From assembly GCA_963843805.1 (NCBI GenBank), contig CAWJLY010000001.1:186001-250000 (forward strand): 64,000 nucleotides of DNA, read 5' to 3'. The translations under genes were made by a program, and so were the position numbers. The notes beneath the pieces are model-generated. The model made no database searches and was not told the origin of the DNA. It saw only the letters and a list, made by a program, of their open reading frames with translations. This stretch comes from Ideonella_A sp963843805 (GTDB lineage: Bacteria; Pseudomonadota; Gammaproteobacteria; Burkholderiales; Burkholderiaceae_C). Shown here piece by piece: positions 20,491 through 31,290 of this stretch (positions within the stretch are counted from its first letter, which is position 1; each line of letters starts with the position of its first letter).

Positions 20491-21895
20491 TCAAAGTGCA
20501 GGCCAACGCTGCGCCCACGGCGCCGCGGCCTCGAAATCTTCGCCCAGCGACAACAGCGCGTCGTCGCTCCCGAACGCACCGATCATCTGAAAACCGATCG
20601 GCAGCCCATTGCCAGCTGCGGCGGCCGGCAGCGCCAGCGACGGCAGGCCGGCCGCGTTGACCCAGCCGGTGTAGATGGCGTGTCCGCGTGGTCCGACTTG
20701 ATGGCCGTCGATGTGCGTCGGGTAGGCCTCTGTCGCCGGCCATGGCAAGGCCGCCGCCGACGGCATCACGATCAGATCGATGTCGTCGAACAACGCAGCG
20801 CTGGCACGCCGCAGATGCGTCACCTGTTCGACGATCTGCAGCAACCGGGTGGCCGGCAGGCGCCGCCCGGCGTCGGCCATTTCGCGGTACTTCGGCGACG
20901 CCTGTTGCGCCCAGTCCGGATGCTCGTCGAACATTCGTGCCAGCCCGATCTGGCCGATCTGCGGCCAGGCTTCTACAAAGAAGTCCAGATCAAGCGGCAA
21001 GGCGCCGGTGTCGACTTCGTGTCCGAGCCCGGCCAGGGCCCTGACCGCCTGTCCAACGCTGGTGGCGATTTGTGGATCGAGTGGTGCATCGCCGAGCCGC
21101 TCGACATACAACACGCGTTGCGGCCCCGCCTTTCGGCGCTGCGACGCAGCCTGAGCCGCCGCCAGCGAAGAACGATCGACCCGCGCCGGCCCCCGCAGCG
21201 CATCGAACAACAGGCGTGCATCGGCAACCGTGCGCGCCAACGGGCCGATGACTTCAAAATCCAGCAGCAGGCTGGGCAACACATGCTGGCGAGGCCAGGC
21301 GCTCAGTGATGGTTTCAGACCGACGACACCAGCGTGCGAAGCCGGCCGACGGATTGATCCACCGCCGTCCTGGGCAATCGCCAGCGGTGCGATACCGGCC
21401 GCCACGGCAGCCACAGCACCGCCGCTCGATCCGCCAGGCGTCAACTCGGGCGCCCACGGGTTGCCAGTGGCCCCATAGACCGGGTTGTCGGTATACCCTT
21501 CGAGCGCGAACTCGGGTACGTTGGTCTTGCCGATGATCAGCGCACCAGCGGCCCGGGCGCGAGCAACAACAAATTCATCATGCCCGGGGCAATGCATGCG
21601 AAGCGCCGGTGTGCCCCAGCTGGTCGGCATGTCGGCGGTCAACAGGCTGTCCTTGACACTGAGCGCAATGCCGTCGAGCTTCGACAGCGGTTGTTGCCGT
21701 GCGTGGCGCAGCGTGGCCTGCTCTGCCTCGTGGAGGAAAGCCTGATCGCGCCGAGCAATCACCGCATTCAAGCGCGGGTTGACCTCCTCCAGCCGCCCGA
21801 GGCAGGCTTGGGCAACGGCGATCGGCGTCAGGCTGCCGTCGCGAAAACGTTGCTGCAGCTCGCAGGCCGAAAGCTGCCACAGATGTTCATGTCAT
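20491..21895 (-). CDS. Amidase-signature family amidase, one frameshift at the start
   Basis: An amidase of about 467 residues with the Lys-cisSer-Ser triad: Lys in GIALSVKDSL, cis-Ser in GGGSIRRPA and the nucleophile region in LTPGGSSGGAVAAVAAG. The ATG at 21895 overlaps the TGA of the upstream TRAP permease (TGATG) but is out of frame with HLWQLSACELQQRFRDGSL. Restoring two bases after the fifth nucleotide joins them. Only the first two or three codons are affected. The enzyme hydrolyses a C-N amide bond. Its position in a TRAP/hydantoinase operon suggests it acts on an amide formed by ring opening. Confidence 0.87.
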
Positions 21896-23187
21896 CACAT
21901 CTTCCCCGGCAGCCAGGTCGCAATGCCCGGAAACACCATCAGCAGGATCGTGAACAGGATCATGATCGCGACATACGGCAGCGCGCCGACGATGGCGTCG
22001 CGGATTCCGCCCTTGTCGGGCCGGATGCCCTGCACGACAAACAGGTTCATTCCGACCGGCGGCGTGATCATGCCCAGTTCGCACATCAGCACGATGAAGA
22101 TGCCGTACCAGACCGGGTCGACGCCGATCGCGGTGACGATCGGAAAGGTGATGGGTATCGTCGCCACCATCATCGACAACACGTCCATGAACATGCCGAG
22201 GATCAGGTAGAAGACGATCAGCACCAGCAGCAGTTGTGTTGCGCTGAGCCCGAACGAGGTGACCCAGGCCGTCATCGCTTCGGCAACGCCGGTCAGGCTG
22301 ATCGCCAGGTTCAGGATGAAGGCCGCCGTGATGATCAGCAGAATCATGCCGCTGGTTTTCGCGGTCTGCACGAAACAGTGCTGCAGGAGCCGCCAGTTCA
22401 GCTTGCGGCTCTTTGCCGCAAAGAACAAGGATGCCACGACGCCGAGTGCAGCTGATTCGGTGGTTGTTGCGAGGCCGCTGTACAAGCCGCCCATCACAAT
22501 GAAAAAGACCACGCCGGGCGGCACCAGGTCTTTCAGCAGACGCAGGCGGATTCCCAGCGGCACTGTTTCCTCACGAATCGCCGTGCCGGTGACCAGCGCA
22601 TGGATCAGGATGAAGGCCATGAAGGCGCCGGCCAGCATCAAGCCGGGGATGATGCCGGCAACGAACAGCTTGCTGATCGAGGTGTCGGTCAGCGACCCGT
22701 AGATGATCATGTTGACCGAGGGCGGGATCAGGATGCCGAGCGTCCCGCCGGCAGCAATCGAGCCGAGCGACATGTCCATCCGGTAACCGCGTTTGTACAA
22801 AGACGGCAGGGCCACGGTGCCGATGGTCGCCGCGGTGGCCACCGACGATCCGGAGGTGGCGGCAAACAACGCGCTGCAACCCACATTGGTATGCAGCAAG
22901 CCACCCGGCAGGCGGCCGAGCCATGCGGCGAGCGCGCCGAACATGCGATCGGCGATGCCCGAGCGCAACAGCAGTTCGCCCATCAGGACAAACAGCGGAA
23001 TCGCGGTCAGCAGGTTGTCGTTGTGCACGCCCCATACAACGGGCGCAATCGAATTGATGAACGGCATGCCGTAGGCAGCCAGGCCGCCGACGATTCCGAC
23101 TGCGGCCATTGCCACCGCAATCGGCAGGCCGAGCAGCATCATGCCGAGCATGCCGCCAAAGGCGATCAGGATGTACGAGACATTCAT
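21895..23187 (-). CDS. dctM: TRAP transporter large permease, first system
   Basis: An intact 430-residue DctM protein with about 12-13 hydrophobic helices. It starts MNVSYILIAFGGMLGMMLLG and contains the family blocks AIPLFVLMGELLLRSG, GCSALFAATSGSSVATAATIG, GTLGILIPPSVNMIIYG, TTTESAALGVVASL and MCELGMITPPVGMNLFVV. It carries substrate across the inner membrane, driven by a sodium gradient. The ATG overlaps the small permease stop, and its own stop overlaps the amidase start. Confidence 0.95.
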   Translation of the reverse strand: MNVSYILIAFGGMLGMMLLGLPIAVAMAAVGIVGGLAAYGMPFINSIAPVVWGVHNDNLLTAIPLFVLMGELLLRSGIADRMFGALAAWLGRLPGGLLHTNVGCSALFAATSGSSVATAATIGTVALPSLYKRGYRMDMSLGSIAAGGTLGILIPPSVNMIIYGSLTDTSISKLFVAGIIPGLMLAGAFMAFILIHALVTGTAIREETVPLGIRLRLLKDLVPPGVVFFIVMGGLYSGLATTTESAALGVVASLFFAAKSRKLNWRLLQHCFVQTAKTSGMILLIITAAFILNLAISLTGVAEAMTAWVTSFGLSATQLLLVLIVFYLILGMFMDVLSMMVATIPITFPIVTAIGVDPVWYGIFIVLMCELGMITPPVGMNLFVVQGIRPDKGGIRDAIVGALPYVAIMILFTILLMVFPGIATWLPGKM

Positions 23188-23798
23188 GCTTGTGCTCCGG
23201 CAACAACATCGGTCGTCGAAGCGTCGGCGGCAACGGCGCTGGAGCGTGCCTTCAGGTCCTGCACCTCCTCCTCGACTTCCTGCCTGGTCGTCCGAGGGCC
23301 GAACTCATGGTTCAGCGTCGCGGCATCGCCGCGCAACAGCAACCAGGTGGCGCGCAAGGCATAACCCGTTGCGACCAGCGCAAACATCATCAGCCCGGCC
23401 AGCCAGGCCGATTGCGGATACTGCAGCGGCGTGGCCCACGGCGTCTGCGAGACGCTCTGGTAGCTGCGGGTGTCCTGGATCACGTACCACGCCAGCCACG
23501 CCAGCAGGCCGGCAAATACGGCCAGGCAGACCACCGACAACCAGTTCAACGCGGTCTGCAAAACGGCTGGCAGGCGATCGTGAAAGACGTCGACCCGAAT
23601 GTGCGATCTCCCCATCAAGGCCAGGCTGAATGCAATCGTCGCGCCGAACGCCAGCGCATAACCACCGAGCTCATCGGCCCCCTGCAACGAAAAGTTGAAA
23701 ACCTTGCGGACGAAGGTCTCGACAGCCACAAGCAGGGACAAGGCGACGAATATCAGGCCGAACAAGGTACCCAGCCAGCGTTCGATGGAGTCTTTCAT
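23184..23798 (-). CDS. dctQ: TRAP transporter small permease, first system
   Basis: A 204-residue DctQ protein with four hydrophobic helices: TLFGLIFVALSLLVAVETFV, ALAFGATIAFSLALMG, LSVVCLAVFAGLLAWLAWYV and AGLMMFALVATGYALRA. It has the typical FNFSLQGADELGGYALAFGA block after helix one. ATG 23798 overlaps the inferred stop of the binding-protein gene, and its own stop overlaps the large permease start. The acidic tail (EVEEEVQDLKARSSAVAADA) is longer than usual. Confidence 0.93.
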   Translation of the reverse strand: MKDSIERWLGTLFGLIFVALSLLVAVETFVRKVFNFSLQGADELGGYALAFGATIAFSLALMGRSHIRVDVFHDRLPAVLQTALNWLSVVCLAVFAGLLAWLAWYVIQDTRSYQSVSQTPWATPLQYPQSAWLAGLMMFALVATGYALRATWLLLRGDAATLNHEFGPRTTRQEVEEEVQDLKARSSAVAADASTTDVVAGAQA

Positions 23799-24934
23799 GT
23801 CGCTCTCCTCTTGCGGTTCGACGCGGCGGCGCGGCCGGCGCCGGCACGCGGTCGCGCCTGCGCCGCGCGGGAGCTGATTGAACTCCGATCGCCTTGCCGA
23901 CCGTCTTCTTCCAGGCGTCCGAGCAGCCTGGGTTCGACTTGTCGCAGATCTCGGCCCAGGTCGGCAACGAGATGGCTCGACCGCCTTGCGTACCGCTTCC
24001 TTGTCGGCATTTGTAACCGGCACATTGACGAGGCTGAATTTCTTGCCCGTCGTGCAAGGGTCCTTGCCGGCATTGCAGTTGATCGCATCTTGCGTGAGTT
24101 CGGCCGAATACGCCCAGATGTCGTCGGTCAGGGTTTCGAATGCGGCCTGCATCTTGACCTTCTGCTCGGCGTTCAATCGGTTCCAGGCCTTCAGCGTGAT
24201 GGCATAACCATTCAGCGCCATCTGGAAGCCCAGCGGATACTGGTGCGTCGTGACCTCTGGCCAGTTCGACGAATTGGCCGAACTCGGGCCGGTGATGGCG
24301 CAGTCGACAACGCCGAGGGACAGTGACTGGTGCACCTCGGTGAACGACAGCGGTACCGGCGTACCACCGACCGACTCGATGAACTTGGCCAGGTTCTGGT
24401 CGTAGACCCGGACCTTCATGCCCTTCAGGTCCGACAACTGGGTCAGCGGCTTCTTGCAGAACAGGATCTGCGGGCCGAACGGCCAGATGCCCAGCAGCTT
24501 GACCTGGAACTGCTTCTGCAGCCGCTGATCGAGCGTTTCACGGTAGGCCTCGTAGACCTTGCGGGCGGTCGCATAGTCGGGTGCCGCGCCGACCAGATCC
24601 ATCCCCAGCAGCGTCGGCTCGTCGCGCGAGTTCTGCGATACGCGCAGCGAAACGATGTCGAACAGGCCTGCCTTCATGACCCGCAGCTGCTCGGTATCCT
24701 TGATGCCGAGCGAATCGATCGACTTGTAGTCGGCATCGATCGGCAAGCCAGTGCGCTTGGCGAAGTCGTCGAAAAACGGTTTCTCCTTGTTTTTCTGGAT
24801 CAGGCCGGTTGCGGCCGGCTGGCCGACCACCTTGAAGGTGATGCGGTCCTGGGCAGCGTTGCCAGCGGCGTGGCCAGCAGGCCCGCGACTGCATTGCGGC
24901 CAGCAGACGCCGAGAGGCGATTCGATCGGTTCAT
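23795..24934 (-). CDS. dctP: TRAP substrate-binding protein, first system, frameshifted
   Basis: About 375 residues starting MNRSNRLSASAGRNAVAGLL, a signal peptide. The mature protein begins around DRITFKVVGQPAATGLIQKN. DctP blocks include ADYKSIDSLGIKDTEQLRVM, ILFCKKPLTQLSDLKGMKVR and SFTEVHQSLSLGVVDCAITG, with conserved Arg in KGMKVRVYD. A Cys-containing insert (DAINCNAGKDPCTTGKKF) and SNPGCSDAWKKTVGKAIG lie near the C-terminus. Frame changes near 24860 and 23975 look like single missing bases in G runs, and the last codons before the ATGA junction are uncertain. It delivers an unidentified organic acid or related ligand to the permease pair downstream. Confidence 0.88.
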
Positions 24935-24981
24935 CGTTGGATTCCTTGGGGGTGGGTGGAGTGGGAGAAAGCGGGACCGGC

Positions 24982-26263
24982 TCAGTAGCCGAGCGCGCGC
25001 GGCAGCGTCGTGACGATCGCCGGGAAAAACAGGCACAGCAGCAGCACCGCATACATCAGCGCAATGAATGGCCAGGCGTTGCGCACCAAGTCGCGCATCG
25101 GCACCTTGGTCACACCGCAGACGACGAACAGCACCACGCCAACCGGCGGCGTCAACATGCCGATCACCAGGTTCAATACGAAAAGAAAGCCGAAATGCAG
25201 CGGGTCGATGCCGTACTGCAGGGCGATCGGATGCAGCAGCGGCACCAGCATGATGTAGGCCGCGTTCGACTCCAGAAACATGCCGACGACGAACAGCAGC
25301 AGACTGACCAGCATCAGAAATACCAGCGGATTGCTGGTCAGGCCCAGCAGCAGTTCGGACAACTTCTGCGGCAACAGGTCGACCGTCATCAGGTAGGTGA
25401 TGATCGATGCGAAGGCGATCAGTGCGCCGACCACCGCGGAAGTGATGGCGGCGCGGACGACGATGCCGGGCAGATCGGCAATCTCGAGCTGGCGGGTGAC
25501 GAAGAAGCCGATCGCCAGCGAATAGACGACTGCGATCGCCGCGCCTTCGGTCGGCGTGAACGCACCGCCGACAATGCCGCCGATCACCACCACCGGCATC
25601 AGCAGAACAACCAGCGAACGGCGCAGTTCGGCCAGCACACGCGACAGCTTGAACGGCTCGCCGGTGACAGCCCAGCCGCGGCGGGTGGCGATCCACGAGC
25701 ACAGCGCCATGAAGCCGGCTGCGATGATCACGCCCGGCACGACCCCGGCCATGAACATGCCACCGACCGAGACGGTCGAGCCGGCCATGAAGGCGTAGAC
25801 GATCATCGCGCCGCTGGGCGGAATGATGGGGCCGAGATTGGCGGCGGCGGCCACCAGCGCGGCGGCGAAGCCACGGTCGTAGACCTTCTCGAGCGAAGGC
25901 ACCAGGATCGCCGACAAGCGCGCTGGCGTCCGACACCGCGGCGCCCGACACCGTTGCGAGCCCAGCGCCAGACAACATCGTCACATGCGCCAACCCGCCA
26001 CGCACCCGCCCGACCACCGAGTTGGCGAGTGCGATCAGCCGCTCGACGATGCCGGCCTTGATCATCAGCTCACCGGCCAGCATGAAGAACGGAATCGACA
26101 TCAGCGGGAACGAATTGACCGCATGCATCATCCGCTGTGGAACGATCGACAGATCGACGCCGGTGATCAACAGCGCGCCAATTGCGGCGACGCCCATCGA
26201 GAAGGCGATCGGCAGGCCCAGGCAGGCCAGCAGCATGAAGCCGAGGACGATTCCGGCGCTCAT
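24982..26263 (-). CDS. dctM: TRAP transporter large permease, second system, one frameshift
   Basis: About 427 residues. The N-terminal part (MSAGIVLGFMLLACLGLPIA, PFFMLAGELMIKAGIVERL, ATVSGAAVSDASA) and the C-terminal part (LGPIIPPSGAMIVYAFMAGS, FTPTEGAAIAVVYSL, VIGMLTPPVGVVLFVV) are in different frames, with the change at about 25918 in a GCGCTTG context. It differs strongly in sequence from the first system's permease, so the two are not a recent duplication. Its start overlaps the small permease stop (ATGA). Confidence 0.92.
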
Positions 26264-26777
26264 TCGGCACTCCCTTCGATGACCAGTGGCGGGCCCTGGA
26301 TCGCGATGCGAAGCAGGTGCAGGCCCGACAACAAGCGCGCCGATCGCCGACCGGCACAATGAACCAGCCGACACTCCAGTCGAGCACCGACATCAGTTCG
26401 TCCCACTGCTCACGCGCCACCGCCATGGCAGCCCAGGCAATTGCAAACATCATCAGCGCACACAACGCGGCGCCAGCGCGCCGCAGCAGTCTGCCGTGCG
26501 GCAGGGGCAGCTTGTTGACGACGATATCGATGCCGATGTGTGCGCCCTGGCGCACACCCAGGGGAATGGCCAGAAAGATGCTCCAGACGAAGCCGAGGCG
26601 CGAGACTTCGTCGGCCCAGTCGATCGAGCGGTTGAAGCCATAACGCAGCGCGACCTGCGCCGACACCACGCCGACCATCGCGGCCACCGCGATCAGAAGC
26701 GCAGCCAGCACCACGCGATCGAGCCCATCGAGCAGCCGGCCCGACCAACTGCTGGTGTCGAAGACAACTGGCAGCAC
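26260..26777 (-). CDS. dctQ: TRAP transporter small permease, second system, frameshifted
   Basis: About 172 residues with four helices, including LAALLIAVAAMVGVVSAQVA and ALCALMMFAIAWAAMAVA, and the family block LRYGFNRSIDWADEVSRLGF. The C-terminal end LHLLRIAIQGPPLVIEGSAE is reached only after one or two frame changes near 26335-26350. Its stop overlaps the large permease start. I give a GTG start at 26777; an ATG near 26825 (MPPEVPNQVG) becomes possible if one more base is missing. Confidence 0.82.
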
Positions 26778-26876
26778 CGGCTTGCGCGTCGTCGACCCAC
26801 CTGGTTCGGCACCTCGGGCGGCATCGTGAAACCATTAGGTCGACCGGCAACAGCTCATCACCGCTCCTTCATCAGC

Positions 26877-27886
26877 TCAGCGGGCCTTGGCGGCTTCGGC
26901 CAGCACCTGTTCGACCAGCGCAGCCCCCGCGCGCTTCTTGACCACGTCGTCGATCACCGGTGCGGTTGCCTTGCGCATCTGCTCGCGCACTGCCGGCGAA
27001 ATTTCGGTGTAGGTCATCTTGGTCTTCAGATCGGCGAGTGCCTTGGTTTCCGACTCGATCGCCAGCTTGCGCTGGAAGACAATGGTTGCGATCCATCGCT
27101 TCGCGAACCGCCTTCTGATGCTCGGGCTTCAACTGCTCGAGCGCCTTCTTGCTGCCGATCACCGCAATGAAGTCGAAGAAGTGGCCGGAGTTCGACAGGT
27201 ATTTCTGCACCTCCGCATAGCGTGAGGCAGAGATCACCGTGTACGGGTTCTCCTGCGCATCGACGACCTTCTGCTCGAGCGCCGAATAAAGCTCCTTCAC
27301 GTCCATCGCCACTGGATTGGCGCCGAGTGCACGGAACGACGCGAGGTGGGTTTCACTCGGTTGCAGGCGCAGCTTCAGTCCCTTCAGGTCGGCCACGCTG
27401 GTGATCGGGCCACGGCTGTTGGTGATGTGGCGCATGCCGAGTTCCATCCAGCCGAGGGCGACAAAACCCTTGTCCTGCAGCTTCTTGTCGATCGCTTCGC
27501 CGACCGGGCCGTCGATCACGCGCAGCGCGACTTCGCGGTTCGGAAAGACGAACGGCAGCGCCACCGCCTCGAGTTCCGGAACGATCCGCGACAGATAGGC
27601 CGCGCCGACCCAGGTCAGCGCCAGCGTGCCCGAGCGCACCGCGTCGACGTTTTCCTTGGCGCCGCCGAGCTGCATGGCCGGGAACACATCGACCTGCAGC
27701 TGGTTGTTGGTCAGCCGCGCGATCTCTTTCTTGAAGACCTGTTCGACGGCAACGCTGCTCGGATGCTCGCCGGCGAAATTGCCGGCGATCTGCAGCTTCT
27801 GCTGCGCCATGGCAGGTGTGGCGCCGATCAGCGCGGCGACCAGCGACAGTGGCGCCAACAGGCGGCGATGGGTGACGGTATTTCAT
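26877..27886 (-). CDS. dctP: TRAP substrate-binding protein, second system, frameshifted
   Basis: About 336 residues. A signal peptide (LLAPLSLVAALIGATPAMAQ) leads to KLQIAGNFAGEHPSSVAVEQ. Then follow FPAMQLGGAKENVDAVRSGT, GLKLRLQPSETHLASFRALG with the conserved ligand-binding Arg, and DVKELYSALEQKVVDAQENP. The end reads EQVLAEAAKAR. Frame changes occur right after the start codon (27880) and near 27100; both are repaired by a GC dinucleotide. It is a classical DctP of the kind that binds C4-dicarboxylates, sugar acids or similar carboxylates. It lies directly after the racemase-fold gene in the operon. Confidence 0.88.
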
Positions 27887-27913
27887 CGAGTTCGCTCCAT
27901 GAGCGGTTGAAGA

Positions 27914-28669
27914 TCAGGAATTTGCGCTGCCGGCGAGCAGCCGCTGCAGCGCGGGGCTGAGGCCCTGGTTCGGTTTGACTGGCGGCGGCGCAAAGCTGCC
28001 GCGCGTCGCGTTGCCTGGCTGCAGCGCCACCAGCGATTGCGCATGGCGCACCGCACTGGATACGCCGTCGACCACCGGCACCGGCAGCCGTCCGCGCAGC
28101 GAACGCGCCAGCCCGGCCAGCGGTGCGCCGGCCAGCACGATCACATCGGCGCCGTCTTCGGCCACGCAGCGCTCGGCCAGCTCGACCAGACGCTCGCCCT
28201 GGTTGCCTTGCACGTTGCCGATATCGCCAGACGTTTCGTCGAGGCCGCGGATGCTGGCCAGCCGGCCTGCGAGCCCGTTATGCTCGACCGTCTCGCGATA
28301 CCAGGCGCGGATGCGCTGCGAAATCGCGACGATCGAGAAGCGATGGCCGAGCAGGCAGGCACTGGCCAGTGCCGCTTCGGTCAGCCCGACAACCGGGCAC
28401 GGCAATGCCTCGCGCAGCCCGTCGAGGCCCGGGTCGCCGAAGGCGGCGACGATCACCGCATCGAAGCCGCGCGTGATGCTCGGCCGCCAGTTCGGCGGCC
28501 GCATAGGCGCCGATCAGCGCCTCGAAGCGCGTCTCGATGTAGGCCACGCCGAAGCGCGCGGTCAACACCTCGACGCTCGGTGCCGGGCGCAGCGCTGCGC
28601 TCGCGCCTCGGCTCGGATCAGCTCCGACACGCTGTCCGAGATATTGGGGTTGATCAGCAGCAGCTTCAT
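27914..28669 (-). CDS. Asp/Glu-hydantoin racemase-fold protein lacking both usual cysteines, frameshifted
   Basis: About 250 residues starting MKLLLINPNISDSVSELI, the classic hydantoin-racemase N-terminus. At the first cysteine position the motif reads VIVAAFGDPGLDGL (Ala where hydantoin racemases have Cys). At the second it reads VIVLAGAPLAGLARSL (Gly instead of Cys). Racemisation in this family needs the two cysteines, so this protein is probably not a standard racemase. Frame changes lie near 28600 (one missing base) and 28485 (GC dinucleotide). Its ATG overlaps the hydantoinase stop (ATGA). It may act on the hydantoinase product or substrate. Confidence 0.82.
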
Positions 28670-30101
28670 GGCGTGGCTTCGTTGCCGGGCGCAGCGTCGG
28701 CTGTGCCGCAGTTGAGGAAACGGCCGCGGCCGGCGCGCGGATGAAAGATTGCGTACCGTCCCAGACCACCTCGCCGCCGATCAGCGTCATGCCCGGCCAG
28801 GCGCGCAGCCGCATGCCTTCGTAGGGCGTGTAGTCGACTTCGTGGTGCAAGCGCTGCGTTGGTGATCGTGAACTCGCCTTCGTCCCAGATCACCAGGTCG
28901 GCATCGGCGCCGAGCGCGATCGTGCCCTTGCGCGGATGCAGGCCGTAAGCCTTGGCCGGGTTGGTGGAGGTGAGCTCGACGAACTTCTCCAGCGTGATGC
29001 GTCCGCCGAGCACGCCTTCCGAATACAGCAGCGGCAGCCGCGTCTCGAGGCCCGGGATGCCGTTCGGGATGTGGCGGAACGGCACTTCCTCGCCGCCGGG
29101 CTTCTTGCCCTCCGGCGCGTCGTAGCGGAACGGCGCGTGGTCGGACGAGAAGATCGTGAACAGGCCGTCGTTCAGGCCGTCCCAGATCACCTGCTGGTTG
29201 GCCTTGTCGCGCGGCGGCGGGCTGCACACGCAGCGTGCGCCTTTGTAGCTGTCGTCGATGCCGAGGTCCTCGGCGGTCAGGAACAGGTACTGCGGGCAGG
29301 TCTCGGCATGCACCTGCAGGCCGTGCGCACGCGCCCAGCGGATCTGCTCGACCGCCTCGCGCCCCGAGACGTGGACGATCAGGATCGGCACGTCGACCAG
29401 TTCGGACAAGGCGATGGCGCGGTGCGTGGCCTCGCGCTCGACCAGCATCGGCCGCGAATGGGCGTGGAAGCGCGGCGCGGTGCGGCCGGCGGCTTCGAGC
29501 CGCTTGGTCAGCCACTCGATGCAGTCGGCGTTCTCGGCGTGGATCATCGCCATCGCGCCGTGTTCGCGCGCCACCGCCAGCACGTCGAGGATCTGGCCGT
29601 CGTCGAGCTTCAGGTCGTCGTAGGTCATGTAGATCTTGAACGACGTGTAGCCCTCGCGGATCAGCGCCGGCAGCTCGTCGCTCGAGCACCGTCGGGCGTC
29701 GGATCGCTGACGATCAGGTGGAAGGCGTAGTCGATGTGCGCCTTGCCTTCGGCGCGGCGGTGGTAGTCGGCCACCGCGGCGCGCAGCGACTGGCCCTTGG
29801 CCTGCGCCGCGAACGGGATCACCGTGGTGGTGCCGCCGCAGGCCGCCGAGCGCGTGCCGCTGTCGAAATCGTCGGCCATGTTCATCGGCGCGGTCATCGG
29901 CTGGTCGAGGTGGCAGTGCGCGTCGACGCCGCCGGGCGTGACGACGCGGCCGGCGGCGTCGATCTCGCGGCGGCCTGCGCCCAAGCCGCTGCCCAGCGCC
30001 ACGATGCGGCCGCCGCGGATGCCGATGTCGGAGTCGAAACAGTCGCTGGCGGTGGCGACGCGGGCGCGGCGGACGACCAGATCGAAGTCTGAAGCGCTCA
30101 T
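28666..30101 (-). CDS. Dihydropyrimidinase/hydantoinase-type cyclic amidohydrolase, frameshifted
   Basis: About 478 residues from MSASDFDLVVRRARV. The metal site HCHLD, the carboxylated Lys in GYTSFKIYMTYDD, and His in LIVHVSGREAV and HAETCPQYLF are present. Asp in FTIFSSDHAPFR completes the binuclear zinc centre, and YTPYEGMRLRAWPG closes the barrel. Three or four frame changes (two near 29685, one near 28855, one near 28740) interrupt it; those near 29685 are repaired by GC dinucleotides. The family opens cyclic diamides such as dihydropyrimidines, hydantoins and cyclic imides. It is the first gene of the minus operon, 60 bp from the first TGTCGACA palindrome. Confidence 0.88.
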
Positions 30102-30161
30102 TCGCCGAGACCCATCGCACCGTCGATGTGCATCAGTTGCAAACATCACTGCAAACATTGT

Positions 30162-30331
30162 TGTCGACATCATGTGTCAGGCTCCGTACTGGTGCAGTCC
30201 AGTTCAAGAAGGCCTGCCCGCGTGGTTGCAGAGGCAATCTTCGGGCCAGCCTTGAACAGTGGATCGCTGCAATGTCGACATGTTCGTCGACATTTTGTTT
30301 GTTGAATATGGTGTTAACACTGATGTCGACA
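30162..30331. promoter_or_regulatory. Cluster of four TGTCGACA-like operator palindromes in the divergent promoter
   Basis: TGTCGACA occurs at 30162-30169, 30273-30280 and 30324-30331, with a one-mismatch copy (CGTCGACA) at 30285-30292. A separate perfect palindrome GTGTTAACAC is at 30311-30320. All lie between the divergent hydantoinase and racemase-fold genes. The last copy overlaps a possible -35 (TCGACA, 30326-30331) placed 19 bp before GATAAT (30351-30356) for the plus-strand gene. Short palindromes of this form are typical GntR/FCD operators, and such a regulator is encoded 1 kb away. Confidence 0.6.
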
Positions 30332-30398
30332 AACTTTCAGCGGCGACTGCGATAATCGTCGCATGCCCGACCGACCGCACGCACTGAGGAGCAACCCG

Positions 30399-31126
30399 AT
30401 GACCCGCCCAATCCGTCTCGGCGTGCTGACGCCGTCGTCCAATACCGCGCTGGAACCGCTGACCAGCGCACTGGCGGCGGCCGTTCCCGGCTGCAGCGCC
30501 CACTTCTCGCGCTTCACGGTGACCGAGATCGCGCTGTCCGACCGAGCGCTCGGCCAGTTCGACGACAGCAAGATCCTCGCCGCAGCCGAGTTGCTGGCCG
30601 ATGCCAAGGTCGACGTGATCGCCTGGAGCGGCACGGCGGCTGGCTGGCTCGGTTTCGATGCCGACCGGCGCCTGGTCGAGCGCATCCGCGAGCGCACCGG
30701 CATCGTCGCCACGACCGCGGTGCTCGCACTCAATGAACTGATGGCGCTGCAGCAGATCGAACGGCTCGCGCTGGTCACGCCCATACACCGCCGACGTGCA
30801 GCAAAAAATCATCGCCAACTACGCCGCGCATCGATGTCGAAGTCGTCGCCGAGCGGCATCTCGATATTCGCGTCAACCATGATTTCGCGCTGGTCGAGCC
30901 GGCGCGCCTGCGCGCGCTGATGGGCGAGGTCGCTGCTGCAAGGCCGCAGGCGATCACCACCTTCTGCACCAACCTGCACGCGGCGCCGCTGGCCGCCGAA
31001 ATCGAATCGACCTACGATATTCCGTTGCTCGATACCGTCAGCACCACCGTCTGGGGTGCGCTGCGGGCTGCGGGCGCCGACCCGGCTGTCATCGAGGGTT
31101 GGGGAAGACTGTTCGGATGGCGTTGA
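30399..31126 (+). CDS. Maleate isomerase/arylmalonate decarboxylase-like protein, one frameshift
   Basis: About 242 residues of the Asp/Glu racemase superfamily. ATG 30399 is preceded by AGGAG. It starts MTRPIRLGVLTPSSNTALEP, where the conserved Asn follows the TPSSN turn. At the first catalytic position the sequence reads IAWSGTAAGWLG, so the Cys of maleate isomerase is Gly. The second Cys is kept in TTFCTNLHAAPL. One Cys plus Gly is the arrangement of arylmalonate decarboxylase. The frame changes once near 30781. It diverges from the hydantoinase operon and is followed on plus by the GntR gene. Confidence 0.82.
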
Positions 31127-31290
31127 CCGGGCGTCGTGACCCGCCTGCCGCCTCGTCGCGAAAAGGTCGGACGATGGGCTCGCAGCAGCGAATTGATGCT
31201 GCGCTGCAGGCGCTGCCTAGAATCGACTCGACGGCAGCCACCAGTCGGCGCCCGTTCGACAGCTCCCTCGATCAACTCGAATCAACCGCC

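Noticed and set aside
22600..23364. Plus-strand open frame over the TRAP permease genes
   Set aside because: Gln/Asp/His-rich mirror of membrane-protein codons; the permease genes fully account for the region.
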